The notes: a model not told the origin generated them from the sequence alone. A stretch of DNA of 64,000 nucleotides from Prochlorococcus marinus str. MIT 1013 (GCF_027359395.1 NZ_CP114778.1:1178001-1242000), one strand, 5' to 3'; positions 1 to 9,065 are shown, numbered from the stretch's first letter. Numbers and translations: made by a program.

Positions 1-166
1 ACCTTTATTAGCTTTCCTATAGGGAGACTCACTTTTAGTGAACTCAAAAACCTCCTGGATTCTTTCTTTAAGCACAGCTTAGATTTATCTAAAACTACAA
101 GAACGAAAACATAGCAGAAAGTCAGAATAAAAAAGTTGCTTTCTCATAGTTATTCGTGAAATTGAA

Positions 167-1192
167 TTACCCAGCAATAAATACCATCGCAGAAATAAGA
201 ATAGCCGAAGCCAAAATCCCTATAGAAGCTATTGACACAATCTTTCCAGTGTTTAAGGAGACTGAAACCGATAACAATTCTGTTCTTGAGTCTCGTTTCT
301 GTTGTGAATCAATTTGAGTTCGAGAATTAACAGTTTTGCTGGCTTGTGCTTTCTTGTCTGCTGCGGCTTTTTTATCTGCTGCAGCCTTCCTCTCCGCTTG
401 AGCTTTCTTCTCTGCTAAGGCTTTTTTATCTGCTAAGGCTTTTTTATCTGCTAAGGCTTTCTTCTCTTCTGCAGCCTTCCTCTCCGCTTGAGCTTTCTTC
501 TCTGCTAAGGCTTTTTTATCTGCTAAGGCTTTTTTATCTGCTAAGGCTTTCTTCTCTTCTGCAGCCTTCCTCTCCGCTTGAGCTTTCTTCTCTGCTAAGG
601 CTTTTTTATCTGCTAAGGCTTTCTTCTCTTCTGCAGCCTTCCTCTCCGCTTGAGCTTTCTTCTCTGCTAAGGCTTTTTTATCTGCTAAGGCTTTCTTCTC
701 TTCTGCAGCCTTCCTCTCCGCTTGAGCTTTCTTCTCTGCTAAGGCTTTTTTATCTGCTAAGGCTTTCTTCTCTGCTGCAGCCTTCCTCTCCGCTTGAGCT
801 TTCTTCTCTGCTAAGGCTTTTTTATCTGCTAAGGCTTTCTTCTCTGCTGCAGCCTTCCTCTCCGCTTGAGCTTTCTTCTCTGCTAAGGCTTTTTTATCTG
901 CTAAGGCTTTCTTCTCTGCTGCAGTCTTCCTCTCCGCTTGAGCTTTCTTCTCTGCTAAGGCTTTTTTATCTGCTAAGGCTTTCTTCTCTTCTGCAGCCTT
1001 CCTCTCCGCTTGAGCTTTCTTCTCTGCTAAGGCTTTTTTATCTGCTAAGGCTTTCTTCTCTGCTGCAGTCTTCCTCTCCGCTTGAGCTTTCTTCTCTGCT
1101 AAGGCTTTTTTATCTGCTAAGGCTTTCTTCTCTTCTGCAGCCTTCCTCTCCGCTTGAGCTTTCTTCTCTGCTTGAGCTGTTTTCGCTTGCAC
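167..1192 (-). CDS. Lys/Ala/Glu-rich hexad-repeat protein with C-terminal membrane anchor
   Basis: The 341-residue product consists for roughly residues 1-280 of hexads of the type KKALAD, KKALAE, KKAQAE, RKAAEE, grouped in 24-residue units. It is predicted to be one long, strongly basic helix. A polar linker follows, and the last ~24 residues (after SLNTGK) are hydrophobic and end at the stop codon, so the protein looks tail-anchored. The composition recalls the central helix of TolA, but there the membrane segment is N-terminal. The start is GTG at 1192; an in-frame TGA lies nine codons upstream and there is no ATG between. Two units carry an extra KKALAD hexad, a sign of repeat slippage. 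No enzymatic domain is visible and the function is unknown. A structural spacer or a nucleic-acid or envelope binding role are both possible. Confidence 0.7.
   Translation of the reverse strand: MQAKTAQAEKKAQAERKAAEEKKALADKKALAEKKAQAERKTAAEKKALADKKALAEKKAQAERKAAEEKKALADKKALAEKKAQAERKTAAEKKALADKKALAEKKAQAERKAAAEKKALADKKALAEKKAQAERKAAAEKKALADKKALAEKKAQAERKAAEEKKALADKKALAEKKAQAERKAAEEKKALADKKALAEKKAQAERKAAEEKKALADKKALADKKALAEKKAQAERKAAEEKKALADKKALADKKALAEKKAQAERKAAADKKAAADKKAQASKTVNSRTQIDSQQKRDSRTELLSVSVSLNTGKIVSIASIGILASAILISAMVFIAG
370..1185 (-). repeat. 72-bp tandem repeat array inside the Lys/Ala-rich gene
   Basis: About eleven copies of a 72-nt unit (24 codons) are nearly identical at nucleotide level, including silent positions. 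The main variation is GCA/GAA (Ala/Glu) at one codon and two units lengthened to 90 nt by an extra hexad. The nucleotide identity points to recent expansion or concerted evolution rather than selection on the protein alone. Confidence 0.85.
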
Positions 1193-1508
1193 TTTAAATC
1201 CAAAAATTTGCCTTATTCAAGCATCCAGATCACAATGATTTAAAAAAAATAACTAGTTGCAACGAAGTAATGCAATAGAATTTATTTTCTTTTAACCCAT
1301 TTAGATCTTTTGCACTTAATTAAATAGGAGATGAACTTCATTAGTAGCGCCGTAAATAAACGGCATAGGAAGGAAATGAACTAAATCAACTAAAAAATGG
1401 GAATATTGCTACCAATTATTTAAATATTAATTAAGAGCAATAAATAATTAATCTAAATCTATTAATTATTTACACGTATTCTTCTAAAGAGTTTCAAGTA
1501 GTTAGTAG
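1193..1508. other. Intergenic region, AT-rich
   Basis: This 316-bp stretch separates the divergent Lys/Ala-rich gene and the first TPR cassette. I see no coding potential. The last ~30 bp (AAAGAGTTTCAAGTAG) resemble the block upstream of the other TPR cassettes. Confidence 0.5.
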
Positions 1509-1514
1509 TAGAAT
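1509..1514 (+). promoter_or_regulatory. TPR-cassette promoter, -10-like box, copy 1
   Basis: TAGAAT lies in the shared AGTAGTAGAATTA block, 28 nt before the TTG start. The same block with nearly the same spacing precedes the other tagged TPR cassettes, which is why I read it as a -10 element rather than a chance match. Confidence 0.5.
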
Positions 1515-1542
1515 TAATACCATCAGAAGTTCTCAAAAGATT

Positions 1543-3348
1543 TTGGAATCTAGCGATAAAAATCAAGGGAGAAAAAGATTCACTGAAATCAAAACATTCC
1601 CCATTCCTTTTACTTTAGAAGAAGGTAAAGACCTTATTTCAATTTCTAATAATCAACCTAATAAAACTTCTAAAGAAACACTAATTAATCAAGCACTAAA
1701 ATTTCATCTGAAAGGTAATCTTTCAGAGGCAATAAGATATTATAAATACTGTATTAGTCATGGTTTTAATGATCACAAGATTTTTTCTAATTATGGAGGA
1801 ATTCTAAAAGATCTTGGTAAACTAAAAGAAGCAGAGCTATATACCCGCAAAGCAATTCAACTTAAACCTAACTATGCGATAGCATATTCTAATCTCGGAA
1901 TCATATTGGCAGATCTTTGTAAACTAAAAGAAGCAGAACTATATACCCGCAAAGCAATTCAACTTAAGCCTGACTTCGCAGAAGCGCATTCCAATCTGGG
2001 AAATATATTAAAAGATCTTGGTAAACTAAAAGAAGCAGAAATCTCCACTAGAAAAGCAATTAAATTCCAACCTAACTATGCCTATGCTCTCTCAAATCTT
2101 GGAATGATATTAAAAGATCTTGGCAAACTAAAAGAAGCAGAAGTTTACGCTCGTAAAGCCATTGAAATTGATCCTCATATCGCAATGGCATATTCCAATT
2201 TCGGAATCATATTGAGAAGTCTTGGCAAACTAAAAGAAGGAGAAGTTTATGCTCGTAAAGCCATTGAAATTGATCCTCGTATCGCAATGGTACATTCAAA
2301 TCTCGGAATCATATTAAAAGATGTTGGTAAAACTAAAGAAGCAGAATTATCAACCCGCAAAGCAATTAAACTTAAACCTGATTACGCAGATGCTTATTTC
2401 AATCTTTCATACTTAGAACTTCTAAAAGGAAAATATAAATCTGGCCTAGAAAATTATGAATTTAGATTCAAAAAGAAAGAGACTCCATCTCTGCACGGAA
2501 ATCCAATTATCAAAAGACTCGATAATCAAGATTTACAAAAAGAAGAAAAGATCTTAGTCATTAGTGAGCAAGGTTTAGGCGATACTCTTCAATATATGCG
2601 CTACATACCATATCTAAGAAATCAAGGTTTTGATATTTCTTTTTGTGCTCAGGAGAAACTACATTCATTAATCCAGGCATCAGATATTGATCCAAATCCA
2701 TTAACCCCAGATCAATCCACTTTGGTTTCAGAAGGTCAATGGATTCCACTCTTATCTTTACCTCGGTCTCTCAAGGTAACTCCCAAAAATCCAATAATTT
2801 CTAAACCATATATCTTTTCAACAGATGAATTAAATAAGAAGTGGAAACAATTACTCTCCAAAGAAAAAAAACCGATTATTGGTATTAATTGGCAAGGTAA
2901 TCCAAAAATGGAAACCACTTATCAAGGACGATCAATTCCTTTAGAAGAATTCTCAAGGCTCTTTAACAGTAATGAGATCACTATGCTATCTCTCCAAAAA
3001 GGATTTGGTTCAGAGCAATTAGAAACTTGCTCATTCAAAAATAAGTTTGTTAGTTGCCAAAAAGAAATTGATTCAACTTGGGATTTTCTGGAAAATGCTG
3101 CCATTATTGAGAACTGTGATTTAATTATTACTTGTGATACGTCAATTGCTCATTTAGCTGGAGGTATGGGCAAAAAAGTTTGGTTACTATTAAAAGACAT
3201 TCCCTTTTGGACTTGGGGACTTAAAGAAGAGAGTACATTTTGGTATCCATCTATGAGATTATTCCGACAAAAAGAACGACATAATTGGTATGAAGTGATG
3301 GAAAGAGTATCAAATGAAATACAAAAAGAAATAGAAGATAAAATATAA
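1543..3348 (+). CDS. TPR protein fused to GT9-type glycosyltransferase domain, copy A
   Basis: The 601-residue product has the family tag (ESSDKNQ... then TFPIPF near residues 18-23), an asparagine-rich linker, a degenerate first TPR, and about seven canonical 34-residue TPRs to about residue 290. From about residue 325 it has a glycosyltransferase domain of the kind commonly joined to TPRs in bacteria. The marks are EQGLGDTLQY (donor-site loop), GINWQGNP, and CDTSIAHLAGGMGKKVW followed by a WYP...LFRQ tail. The likely activity is sugar transfer from a nucleotide sugar to a protein or glycan; donor and acceptor are unknown. The start is TTG, aligned with ATG in sister genes by the conserved tag and promoter spacing. 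The last 1.02 kb is almost identical to the gene at 9431. A methyltransferase follows after 56 bp. Confidence 0.85.
   Translation: MESSDKNQGRKRFTEIKTFPIPFTLEEGKDLISISNNQPNKTSKETLINQALKFHLKGNLSEAIRYYKYCISHGFNDHKIFSNYGGILKDLGKLKEAELYTRKAIQLKPNYAIAYSNLGIILADLCKLKEAELYTRKAIQLKPDFAEAHSNLGNILKDLGKLKEAEISTRKAIKFQPNYAYALSNLGMILKDLGKLKEAEVYARKAIEIDPHIAMAYSNFGIILRSLGKLKEGEVYARKAIEIDPRIAMVHSNLGIILKDVGKTKEAELSTRKAIKLKPDYADAYFNLSYLELLKGKYKSGLENYEFRFKKKETPSLHGNPIIKRLDNQDLQKEEKILVISEQGLGDTLQYMRYIPYLRNQGFDISFCAQEKLHSLIQASDIDPNPLTPDQSTLVSEGQWIPLLSLPRSLKVTPKNPIISKPYIFSTDELNKKWKQLLSKEKKPIIGINWQGNPKMETTYQGRSIPLEEFSRLFNSNEITMLSLQKGFGSEQLETCSFKNKFVSCQKEIDSTWDFLENAAIIENCDLIITCDTSIAHLAGGMGKKVWLLLKDIPFWTWGLKEESTFWYPSMRLFRQKERHNWYEVMERVSNEIQKEIEDKI
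2311..3331 (+). repeat. 1.02-kb direct repeat, copy A (glycosyltransferase module)
   Basis: The stretch matches 10100-11120 with only two substitutions found by eye (positions 2910 and 3090). It begins inside the last TPR and ends ten codons before the stop, after which the two genes have different tails. The offset is a constant 7789 bp. Confidence 0.9.
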
Positions 3349-3404
3349 CTGCAAAAACTCAAAAGAAGATTAATATTATAAATGTTTCTTGAAGAAACTT
3401 CCTG

Positions 3405-3986
3405 ATGAATGCTCTTAAACTAAATCTAGGATGTGGAGAGAAGAAACTTCAAAATTATATAAATGTAGATAAGTTTGGGACCCCAGACATAAAGCTTGAT
3501 TTAGAATCATTTCCTTGGCCTTGGGAAACAAATTCAGTCTCAGAGATTCAATTAATACATGTACTTGAACATCTAGGTAAAGATGTAGAAATATACTTTG
3601 GAATATTCAAAGAGATGTATAGAATATGTCGTAATGGGGCAGAGATTCTAATAAAAGTTCCTCACTTTAGGCATCAATTCTTCTATGATGATCCAACTCA
3701 TGTGAGAGCTATCACTCCACTAGGTTTACAATTATTTTCAAAAAAATTAAACAAGCAGTGGATAGAGAAAAAAGCATCAAATAGTCCTCTTGGAATATAT
3801 TTAGATATCGATTTTGAACTAAAGAAAACAGGTATCAAGCCAAGTCAAGACTGGTTCAGGCTACATCCAGAAAAAAATACTGATATTAAATTGCTTATTC
3901 AAGAATCTAACATATATAATAATTTAATTGAAGAGTATGAGCTAGTGCTTGAAGTAATTAAAAGTAAAGATTTAGAAACAGTTTAA
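3405..3986 (+). CDS. Class I SAM-dependent methyltransferase
   Basis: The 193-residue protein starts with LNLGCGEKKL, the SAM-binding motif I of class I methyltransferases. It then has NVDKFG (acidic residue at the end of strand 2), the DLESFPWPW segment, and LIHVLEHL, the arrangement of the Methyltransf_11/23 type often found in glycan clusters. It has no TPRs of its own. It sits between a TPR-glycosyltransferase and a DUF6165 gene with only a 5-bp gap to the latter, so the three may be co-transcribed and act on the same glycan or protein. The substrate cannot be read from sequence. Confidence 0.8.
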   Translation: MNALKLNLGCGEKKLQNYINVDKFGTPDIKLDLESFPWPWETNSVSEIQLIHVLEHLGKDVEIYFGIFKEMYRICRNGAEILIKVPHFRHQFFYDDPTHVRAITPLGLQLFSKKLNKQWIEKKASNSPLGIYLDIDFELKKTGIKPSQDWFRLHPEKNTDIKLLIQESNIYNNLIEEYELVLEVIKSKDLETV

Positions 3987-3991
3987 ATGAT

Positions 3992-4393
3992 ATGACTTCA
4001 AAAGCTAAATACTTATCTAATATTCTCGTTCCAGTCTCTATAGGAGAACTAATAGATAAAATCACAATTCTAGAAATAAAAAAAGCACATATGACTGGCA
4101 TAAAGCTCAAAAATGTAGAGAAAGAGCTGGAACTACTAAAATGTATTCTTGATGATAAGAAACTAGAAATCAATATTGATTTAGTTCATCGTCTTAAAAC
4201 AATAAATAATAGTCTTTGGGAAATAGAAGATAAAATCAGGATCAAAGAAAGTAAAAAAGAATTCGACAACGATTTTATTCAACTAGCACGATCAGTATAT
4301 CAAGAAAATGATATACGGGCTGCTATAAAACAAGAAATAAACTATAAGTATAATTCAAACCTGGTAGAGGAAAAATTATACAATGAATACTGA
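3992..4393 (+). CDS. DUF6165-like protein
   Basis: The 133-residue protein opens with ILVPVSIGELIDKITILEIK, which I recognise as the signature of the DUF6165 family. This family is small and alpha-helical and often found beside TPR or sugar-modifying genes. The rest is charged helix with no catalytic motif that I can see. The gene begins 5 bp after the methyltransferase stop and the gap has no terminator, so it likely belongs to the same transcript. Biochemical role unknown. Confidence 0.65.
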   Translation: MTSKAKYLSNILVPVSIGELIDKITILEIKKAHMTGIKLKNVEKELELLKCILDDKKLEINIDLVHRLKTINNSLWEIEDKIRIKESKKEFDNDFIQLARSVYQENDIRAAIKQEINYKYNSNLVEEKLYNEY

Positions 4394-4680
4394 AAATAAA
4401 TCAAAACAATTAGAAAGTAATATGGAAGTAAATTTTTATAAGTTAAATGGATCTTCATTCATGTAGGTTCCTAAGAAATACTAAGCTACTTACTTATAAA
4501 CTTAAGTTTTAATACTAAAATAATTATTGCAAATTTTATGCTAAATCTTATACGGGACGTATCTAAACTCATAGCATTAAAAGATGTGATTAACTTAGAG
4601 ACATCCTGAAAAATAATTCGAAACTAGCAGTAATTTATCTCGCTCTAGATTATAAAGAAGAATAATTTTAAAGTTAGTAG

Positions 4681-4820
4681 TAGAATTAAACCATTAGAAG
4701 ATAGTCAAGAGGAAAATGAAGAAATCTGATAAAAAAGATAAAGACAAAAAAATTATACCTGAAGCAGCTACATTTTAAGTGCCATTTAGATCAGAAGAGA
4801 TCCATCAGAAAATCAATATA
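4681..4820 (+). pseudogene. Relic of a TPR-cassette promoter and N-terminal tag
   Basis: The -10-like TAGAAT at 4681-4686 and an ATG at 4716 reproduce the cassette start with normal spacing. The frame reads MKKSDKKDKDKK...PEAATF, then TAA (4776-4778), then VPFRSEE. The stop codon therefore falls exactly inside the conserved TFxVPF motif. No TPR follows in frame. The surrounding 4394-4955 gap otherwise shows nothing. This is a dead leader ahead of the tag-less TPR gene at 4956. Confidence 0.75.
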
Positions 4821-4955
4821 AATACAAACATTTAAAGATTGAGCGCCAGATTATGAGAACTTCTCAAAACCTAAGATTTACAACTAAGGCGAATATAAAA
4901 GCTTTATATAGTAGACTTCATGGTTATTATATATAAATGAATCTGAGGACTTAGC

Positions 4956-6812
4956 TTGACAATAGAAATAGCTAACTCACTCTTTAAACAAAATAAATAT
5001 CAAGAAACAATTTATACTTGTAATCAAATATTAACTACTAATAATGACTCGGTAGAAGCTTTAAAATTAATCGCAAAATCTTTTTTAGCAATCAGAAAGA
5101 TAGATGATGCTCGTTTATATTTTAATAAGGTGCTAAAAATTAAATCTGATGATTATGAAGTCATTAAAGATCTCGGAAATACATATCAAGCGGTTGGAGA
5201 TGTGAATACTGCTAAGGATTATTATCAAAAGGCACTAGAGATTAATAGTTCTTATGCTCCAGCTTTAACGAATATAGGGAACATTGAAATCAATATACAT
5301 AACAAAAAAGAAGGATTATCTTTATTAATCAAAGCGACTAAATCTGACCCAAAATTCGCTCCTGCATGGGTGAGCCTTGCCAATGGGTATGGTCGATTTG
5401 GGAAAATAAAAGAAGCTGAGATTTGTTGCCGCAAAGCAATAAAACTTGACCCCAATCCCTTCAACTCTCATTTCCTTCTCGGAACAATCCTTCTTGGACA
5501 AAAAAAACTTCAAGAAGCTGAACTACCTCTTCGCAAAACTATTGAACTCAAGCCTGATTTCTTTCAGGCTCATCTAAACCTTGGAGCAGTTTTAAAAGAA
5601 CTTGGACAACTACAAGAAGCAGAAGTATCTATACGAAAAGCAATAGAACTTAACCCCAATCTCTTCAACTCTCATTTCCTTCTCGGAACAATCCTTCTTG
5701 GACAAAAAAAACTTCAAGAAGCTGAACTACCTCTTCGCAAAACTATTGAACTCAAGCCTGATTTCTTTCAGGCTCATCTAAACCTTGGAGCAGTTTTAAA
5801 AGAACTTGGACAACTACAAGAAGCAGAAGTATCTATACGAAAAGCAATAGAACTTAACCCCAATCTCTTCAACTCTCATTTCCTTCTCGGAACAATCCTT
5901 CTTGGACAAAAAAAACTTCAAGAAGCTGAACTACCTCTTCGCAAAACTATTGAACTCAAGCCTGATTTCTTTCAGGCTCATTCAGCTTTAGGAGGTTTAT
6001 TAGGCGAGCTTGGCAATATACAAGAAGCAGAGACATCACTGCGTCAAGCAATTCTAATTAAACCTGATTTCGCAATGGCGCATTCCAATCTAGGACTCAC
6101 ATTGAAAGATCTTGGTCAATTACAAGAAGCAGAAATCTCCACTCGCAAAGCAATTGAACTAAAACCTGATTTCGCAGAGGCGCATTCCAATCTAGGACTC
6201 ATATTGAAAGATCTTGGTCAATTACAAGAAGCAGAAATCTCCACTCGCAAAGCAATTGAACTAAAACCTGATTTCGCAGAGGCGCATTCCAATCTAGGAC
6301 TCACATTGAAAGATCTTGGTCAATTACAAGAAGCAGAAGTCTCTACTCGCAAAGCAATTGAAATTAAACCTAATTATTCAGAGGCGCATTTCAATCTGGG
6401 AAATATTTTGAGAGATCTTGGTGAGTTACGAGACGCAGAATCATCAATTTGCAGAGCAATTGAGCTGAATCCTAATTACGCAGAGGCGCATTCCAATCTG
6501 GGAAATATCTTTAAAGATCTTGGTCAATTCCAAGAAGCAGAAATCTACACTCGCAAAGCAATTGAAATTAAACCTGATTTCGCCGAGGCGCATTACAATC
6601 TTGGAATCATATTGAGAGAGCTTAAAAAACGAGATAGTGCGATTTCCAGCCTCGATAAAGCTAGTAAACTTGGAATGGACTACAAACTATGTCTATCGGG
6701 AATTGGAGGTATGCTGTTAGAAAAAGGAAAGCATGCTGAAGGAATATCCAAGCTCAAAGCTGGACAAGGAAGAATTGAATTCAATCTCAAACAAGGCTTA
6801 TCTTTTAATTAA
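4956..6812 (+). CDS. TPR-only protein (about 16 repeats), no family tag
   Basis: The 618-residue product is TPR from end to end. It starts at TTG 4956, the first usable codon after an in-frame stop, and so lacks the tag and linker. Residues ~165-345 are made of an exactly repeated 68-residue double TPR. The C-terminus (GMLLEKGKHAEGISKLKAGQ... then a short GLSFN tail) matches the C-terminus of the TPR gene at 14138. Both genes are followed at once by the same kind of oxygenase (here after 2 bp), which suggests an obligate scaffold-enzyme pair. The protein probably presents a partner or substrate to the oxygenase. Confidence 0.85.
   Translation: MTIEIANSLFKQNKYQETIYTCNQILTTNNDSVEALKLIAKSFLAIRKIDDARLYFNKVLKIKSDDYEVIKDLGNTYQAVGDVNTAKDYYQKALEINSSYAPALTNIGNIEINIHNKKEGLSLLIKATKSDPKFAPAWVSLANGYGRFGKIKEAEICCRKAIKLDPNPFNSHFLLGTILLGQKKLQEAELPLRKTIELKPDFFQAHLNLGAVLKELGQLQEAEVSIRKAIELNPNLFNSHFLLGTILLGQKKLQEAELPLRKTIELKPDFFQAHLNLGAVLKELGQLQEAEVSIRKAIELNPNLFNSHFLLGTILLGQKKLQEAELPLRKTIELKPDFFQAHSALGGLLGELGNIQEAETSLRQAILIKPDFAMAHSNLGLTLKDLGQLQEAEISTRKAIELKPDFAEAHSNLGLILKDLGQLQEAEISTRKAIELKPDFAEAHSNLGLTLKDLGQLQEAEVSTRKAIEIKPNYSEAHFNLGNILRDLGELRDAESSICRAIELNPNYAEAHSNLGNIFKDLGQFQEAEIYTRKAIEIKPDFAEAHYNLGIILRELKKRDSAISSLDKASKLGMDYKLCLSGIGGMLLEKGKHAEGISKLKAGQGRIEFNLKQGLSFN
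5457..5981 (+). repeat. 204-bp tandem repeat, 2.6 copies
   Basis: Units begin at 5457, 5661 and 5865 with a period of 204 bp (68 codons, two TPRs). The second and third are identical by eye, including silent sites; the first differs at single bases (CCCTTC versus CTCTTC). The third is cut off at 5981 by a different TPR. This is a recent in-frame duplication. Confidence 0.9.
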
Positions 6813-6814
6813 TA

Positions 6815-7411
6815 ATGAAAAGATCCGACTTAGGTAAAACAAATCTTACTCCCAACTTTATTGGTTCATGGACAATAGAACCGTCCTTATGTAATGAGAT
6901 AATCTCATATTTTGAAAACAACAAACAAAAACAAACCCAAGGTTCAACCTCAGAGGGTATAAATCTAGAAGTTAAAAATAGACAAGATATCAGTCTTACT
7001 CCAGAAGAATTAAAACTCCCAGAAAATAAAGTATTTAAATTATACTTTGAAAGTCTATTTGAATGCTACAAAGACTACAATATCCAATGGCCATACTTAT
7101 CTTTAATTGCTTATCGTTTAGATATAGGTAAGTTTAATATTGGTAAATATATGCCTGGTCAACATTTTCAGGAAACACATTGTGAAAGAGCTGGATTAAG
7201 TACTCTCCATAGAATCTTTGCCTTTATGACCTATTTAAATGATGTAGAAGAAGGTGGTTCAACATATTTCAATCATTACGATCTAGATATAAAGCCAAAG
7301 CAAGGTTTAACTTTGATTTGGCCAGCTGAATGGACTCACTCTCACAAAGGGAATGTATTAAAATCAGGTCTAAAATATATAATTACTGGCTGGCTGACAT
7401 TTCCAAATTGA
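6815..7411 (+). CDS. 2-oxoglutarate/Fe(II)-dependent oxygenase (prolyl-4-hydroxylase-like), TPR-partner 1
   Basis: The 198-residue protein has the double-stranded beta-helix pattern of the family common in marine cyanobacteria and their phages. It shows PGQHFQETHCE with likely iron ligands H122 and E124 (an HxE instead of the usual HxD), MTYLNDVEEGGSTYF, WPAEWTHSHKG with distal ligand H175, and KYIITGW, whose Lys187 probably binds 2-oxoglutarate. Expected reaction: hydroxylation of a protein or small-molecule substrate with O2 and 2-oxoglutarate. It starts 2 bp after the TPR gene stop, so the two are translationally linked. Its closest relative in the window is the gene at 15122, in the same arrangement. 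Confidence 0.85.
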   Translation: MKRSDLGKTNLTPNFIGSWTIEPSLCNEIISYFENNKQKQTQGSTSEGINLEVKNRQDISLTPEELKLPENKVFKLYFESLFECYKDYNIQWPYLSLIAYRLDIGKFNIGKYMPGQHFQETHCERAGLSTLHRIFAFMTYLNDVEEGGSTYFNHYDLDIKPKQGLTLIWPAEWTHSHKGNVLKSGLKYIITGWLTFPN

Positions 7412-7687
7412 CTAATATTTTAAAATTCAGAGTGATTGATTAGTGCAATATTGCTTCTATATTAGAAACCTTTTATTCCGTTGATTTCATTAGTTTTTCT
7501 CTTAAGATTCCTTACCCTAGATTTTTTGAATATCTGCAACCATTTAATTAAAGAAGATCTCTTCCTTACATGGGCAATCTCTTTCTAGATAATCTTAGAG
7601 AGTTTGTTATTAGTTAACAGAGGACTTTGCTTGATGATGAGTGAAATGCTCTGACAGATCAAGGTCTGAAGTTCGAACTAATTGAAG

Positions 7688-7720
7688 TAGTTCTCTAATC
7701 AGTTATTAACTAGAGAACTA
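7688..7720. other. Perfect 10-bp inverted repeat in the gap between convergent genes
   Basis: TAGTTCTCTA (7688-7697) and TAGAGAACTA (7711-7720) are exact reverse complements around a 13-nt spacer, followed by TTTTAGG. It lies between the oxygenase and the convergent TPR gene (gap 7412-7758, otherwise empty). It could be a weak terminator or a protein-binding site. Confidence 0.45.
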
Positions 7721-7758
7721 TTTTAGGATGACATCCCTTCAATTCCAAAAGTCTTTTC

Positions 7759-8640
7759 TTATGATTTTCTAAAATTTCTCAATTTGTTTCCCAAATTGGA
7801 ATGAGCCTCTTCAATATCATGTTTTAGTTCAATTGCTTTTCGCGTGGAGATTTCTGCTTCTTGTAATTGACCAAGATCTTTCAAGATGCTTCCTAAATTA
7901 TAATGCGCCTCAGCGAAATCAGGTTTAATTTCAATTGCTTTGCGAGTGTAGATTTCTGCTTCTTGGAATTGACCAAGATCTTTCAAGATATTTCCCAGAT
8001 TGGAATGAGCAATTGCGTAATCAGGTTTGATTTTAATTGCTTTTCGGGTTGATACTTTTGCTTCTTCTAACTTGCCAAGATTACTCAATATTTCGCCTAA
8101 ATTCGAATAAGCAATTGCGAAATTAGGATTCAGTTCAATTGCTTTTCGAGTGGAGGTTTCTGCTTCTTCTAACTTGCCAAGATCTCTTAATATGTTTCCC
8201 AAATTAGAATGAGCCTCTGCAATATCATGTTTCAGTTCAATTGCTTTTCGCGTGGAGATTTCTGCTTCTTGTAATTTGCCAAGATCTCTTAATATGTTTC
8301 CCAAATTGGAATGTGCTTCTGCATAATTAGGTTTCATTTCAATTGACTTGCGAGTTGATACTTCTGCTTCTTTTAGTTTATTTTGATCTTTTAAAATTAT
8401 TCCATAATTGGAAAAAACCTTGTGATGATTAAAACCTTGATTAATAAAATATTGATAAGATTTTTCTGCTTCTGAGATATTTCCTTGTGAATGAAACTCA
8501 AATGCTTGATTCATTATTTGCTCTTTAGAAGGTTTGGTCTTCTTATTACTTTTCTTTTTAGATTTATGCTGCTCTCCAAAGCCTTTTATCTTCTTATTGC
8601 ATTTCTTTTTAGATTTATGCTGCTCTCCAAAACCTTTCAT
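7759..8640 (-). CDS. TPR-only protein with duplicated basic leader, inverted and 3'-truncated
   Basis: The 293-residue protein is the only TPR cassette on the minus strand. In place of the family tag it has two tandem copies of a 17-residue basic leader (KGFGEQHKSKKK.NKK). The usual KPSKEQ linker and the family TPRs then follow, about seven of them. The last TPR decays to NLGNKLRNFRKS and stops, where sister proteins read NLGNILRDLGKL, so a C-terminal domain has probably been lost. No shared promoter block is visible ahead of it. Its genes neighbour on the 3' side is convergent. Confidence 0.75.
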   Translation of the reverse strand: MKGFGEQHKSKKKCNKKIKGFGEQHKSKKKSNKKTKPSKEQIMNQAFEFHSQGNISEAEKSYQYFINQGFNHHKVFSNYGIILKDQNKLKEAEVSTRKSIEMKPNYAEAHSNLGNILRDLGKLQEAEISTRKAIELKHDIAEAHSNLGNILRDLGKLEEAETSTRKAIELNPNFAIAYSNLGEILSNLGKLEEAKVSTRKAIKIKPDYAIAHSNLGNILKDLGQFQEAEIYTRKAIEIKPDFAEAHYNLGSILKDLGQLQEAEISTRKAIELKHDIEEAHSNLGNKLRNFRKS

Positions 8641-9065
8641 CTTTAAAACTTCAGTTACTTTCTTTAATGCGATAATACTATCTCTCCATGAGAATCAATA
8701 ACATCAGTCTATTTTTTGGTTGGAAATATTAAATGAGAATAATTCACTTTCCAGAAAACAATAATTCACAACGACCAACATGCGTCCTAAATCGTCAGTC
8801 ATCTTGTGCCTGAAATTTATGGATACTGATCTATTCATCTTCCTAAAAGCATCTTCTTAGTATGTGTTGGTGAAATACTTTTACCAAATCACATGTTGGT
8901 TTTGCAAGTAAATATGAAACTGATTAAATACTTTTCACCAAGAATTATTTTTCAAATTAAAAACATAAGTTTAGTCTAGAGATATTAGGTCCACATTAGG
9001 AAACCAACCTCCAAACAACTCATCTCCAGAGATCCCTTGCATAGACTGAATTCTCTCCCAACAAT

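Noticed and set aside
370-1185. CRISPR array
   Set aside because: Units are contiguous and coding with no unique spacers.
346-1197. Plus-strand frame of 283 codons rich in Leu/Ser/Pro
   Set aside because: It is the complement of the 72-bp repeats; the minus-strand frame has a membrane anchor and sensible composition, whereas this one is only a repeat shadow.
2561-3362. Four minus-strand frames of 60-70 codons inside the glycosyltransferase region
   Set aside because: They recur identically at 10350-10893 because the module is duplicated and lie opposite a clear domain; no start signals.
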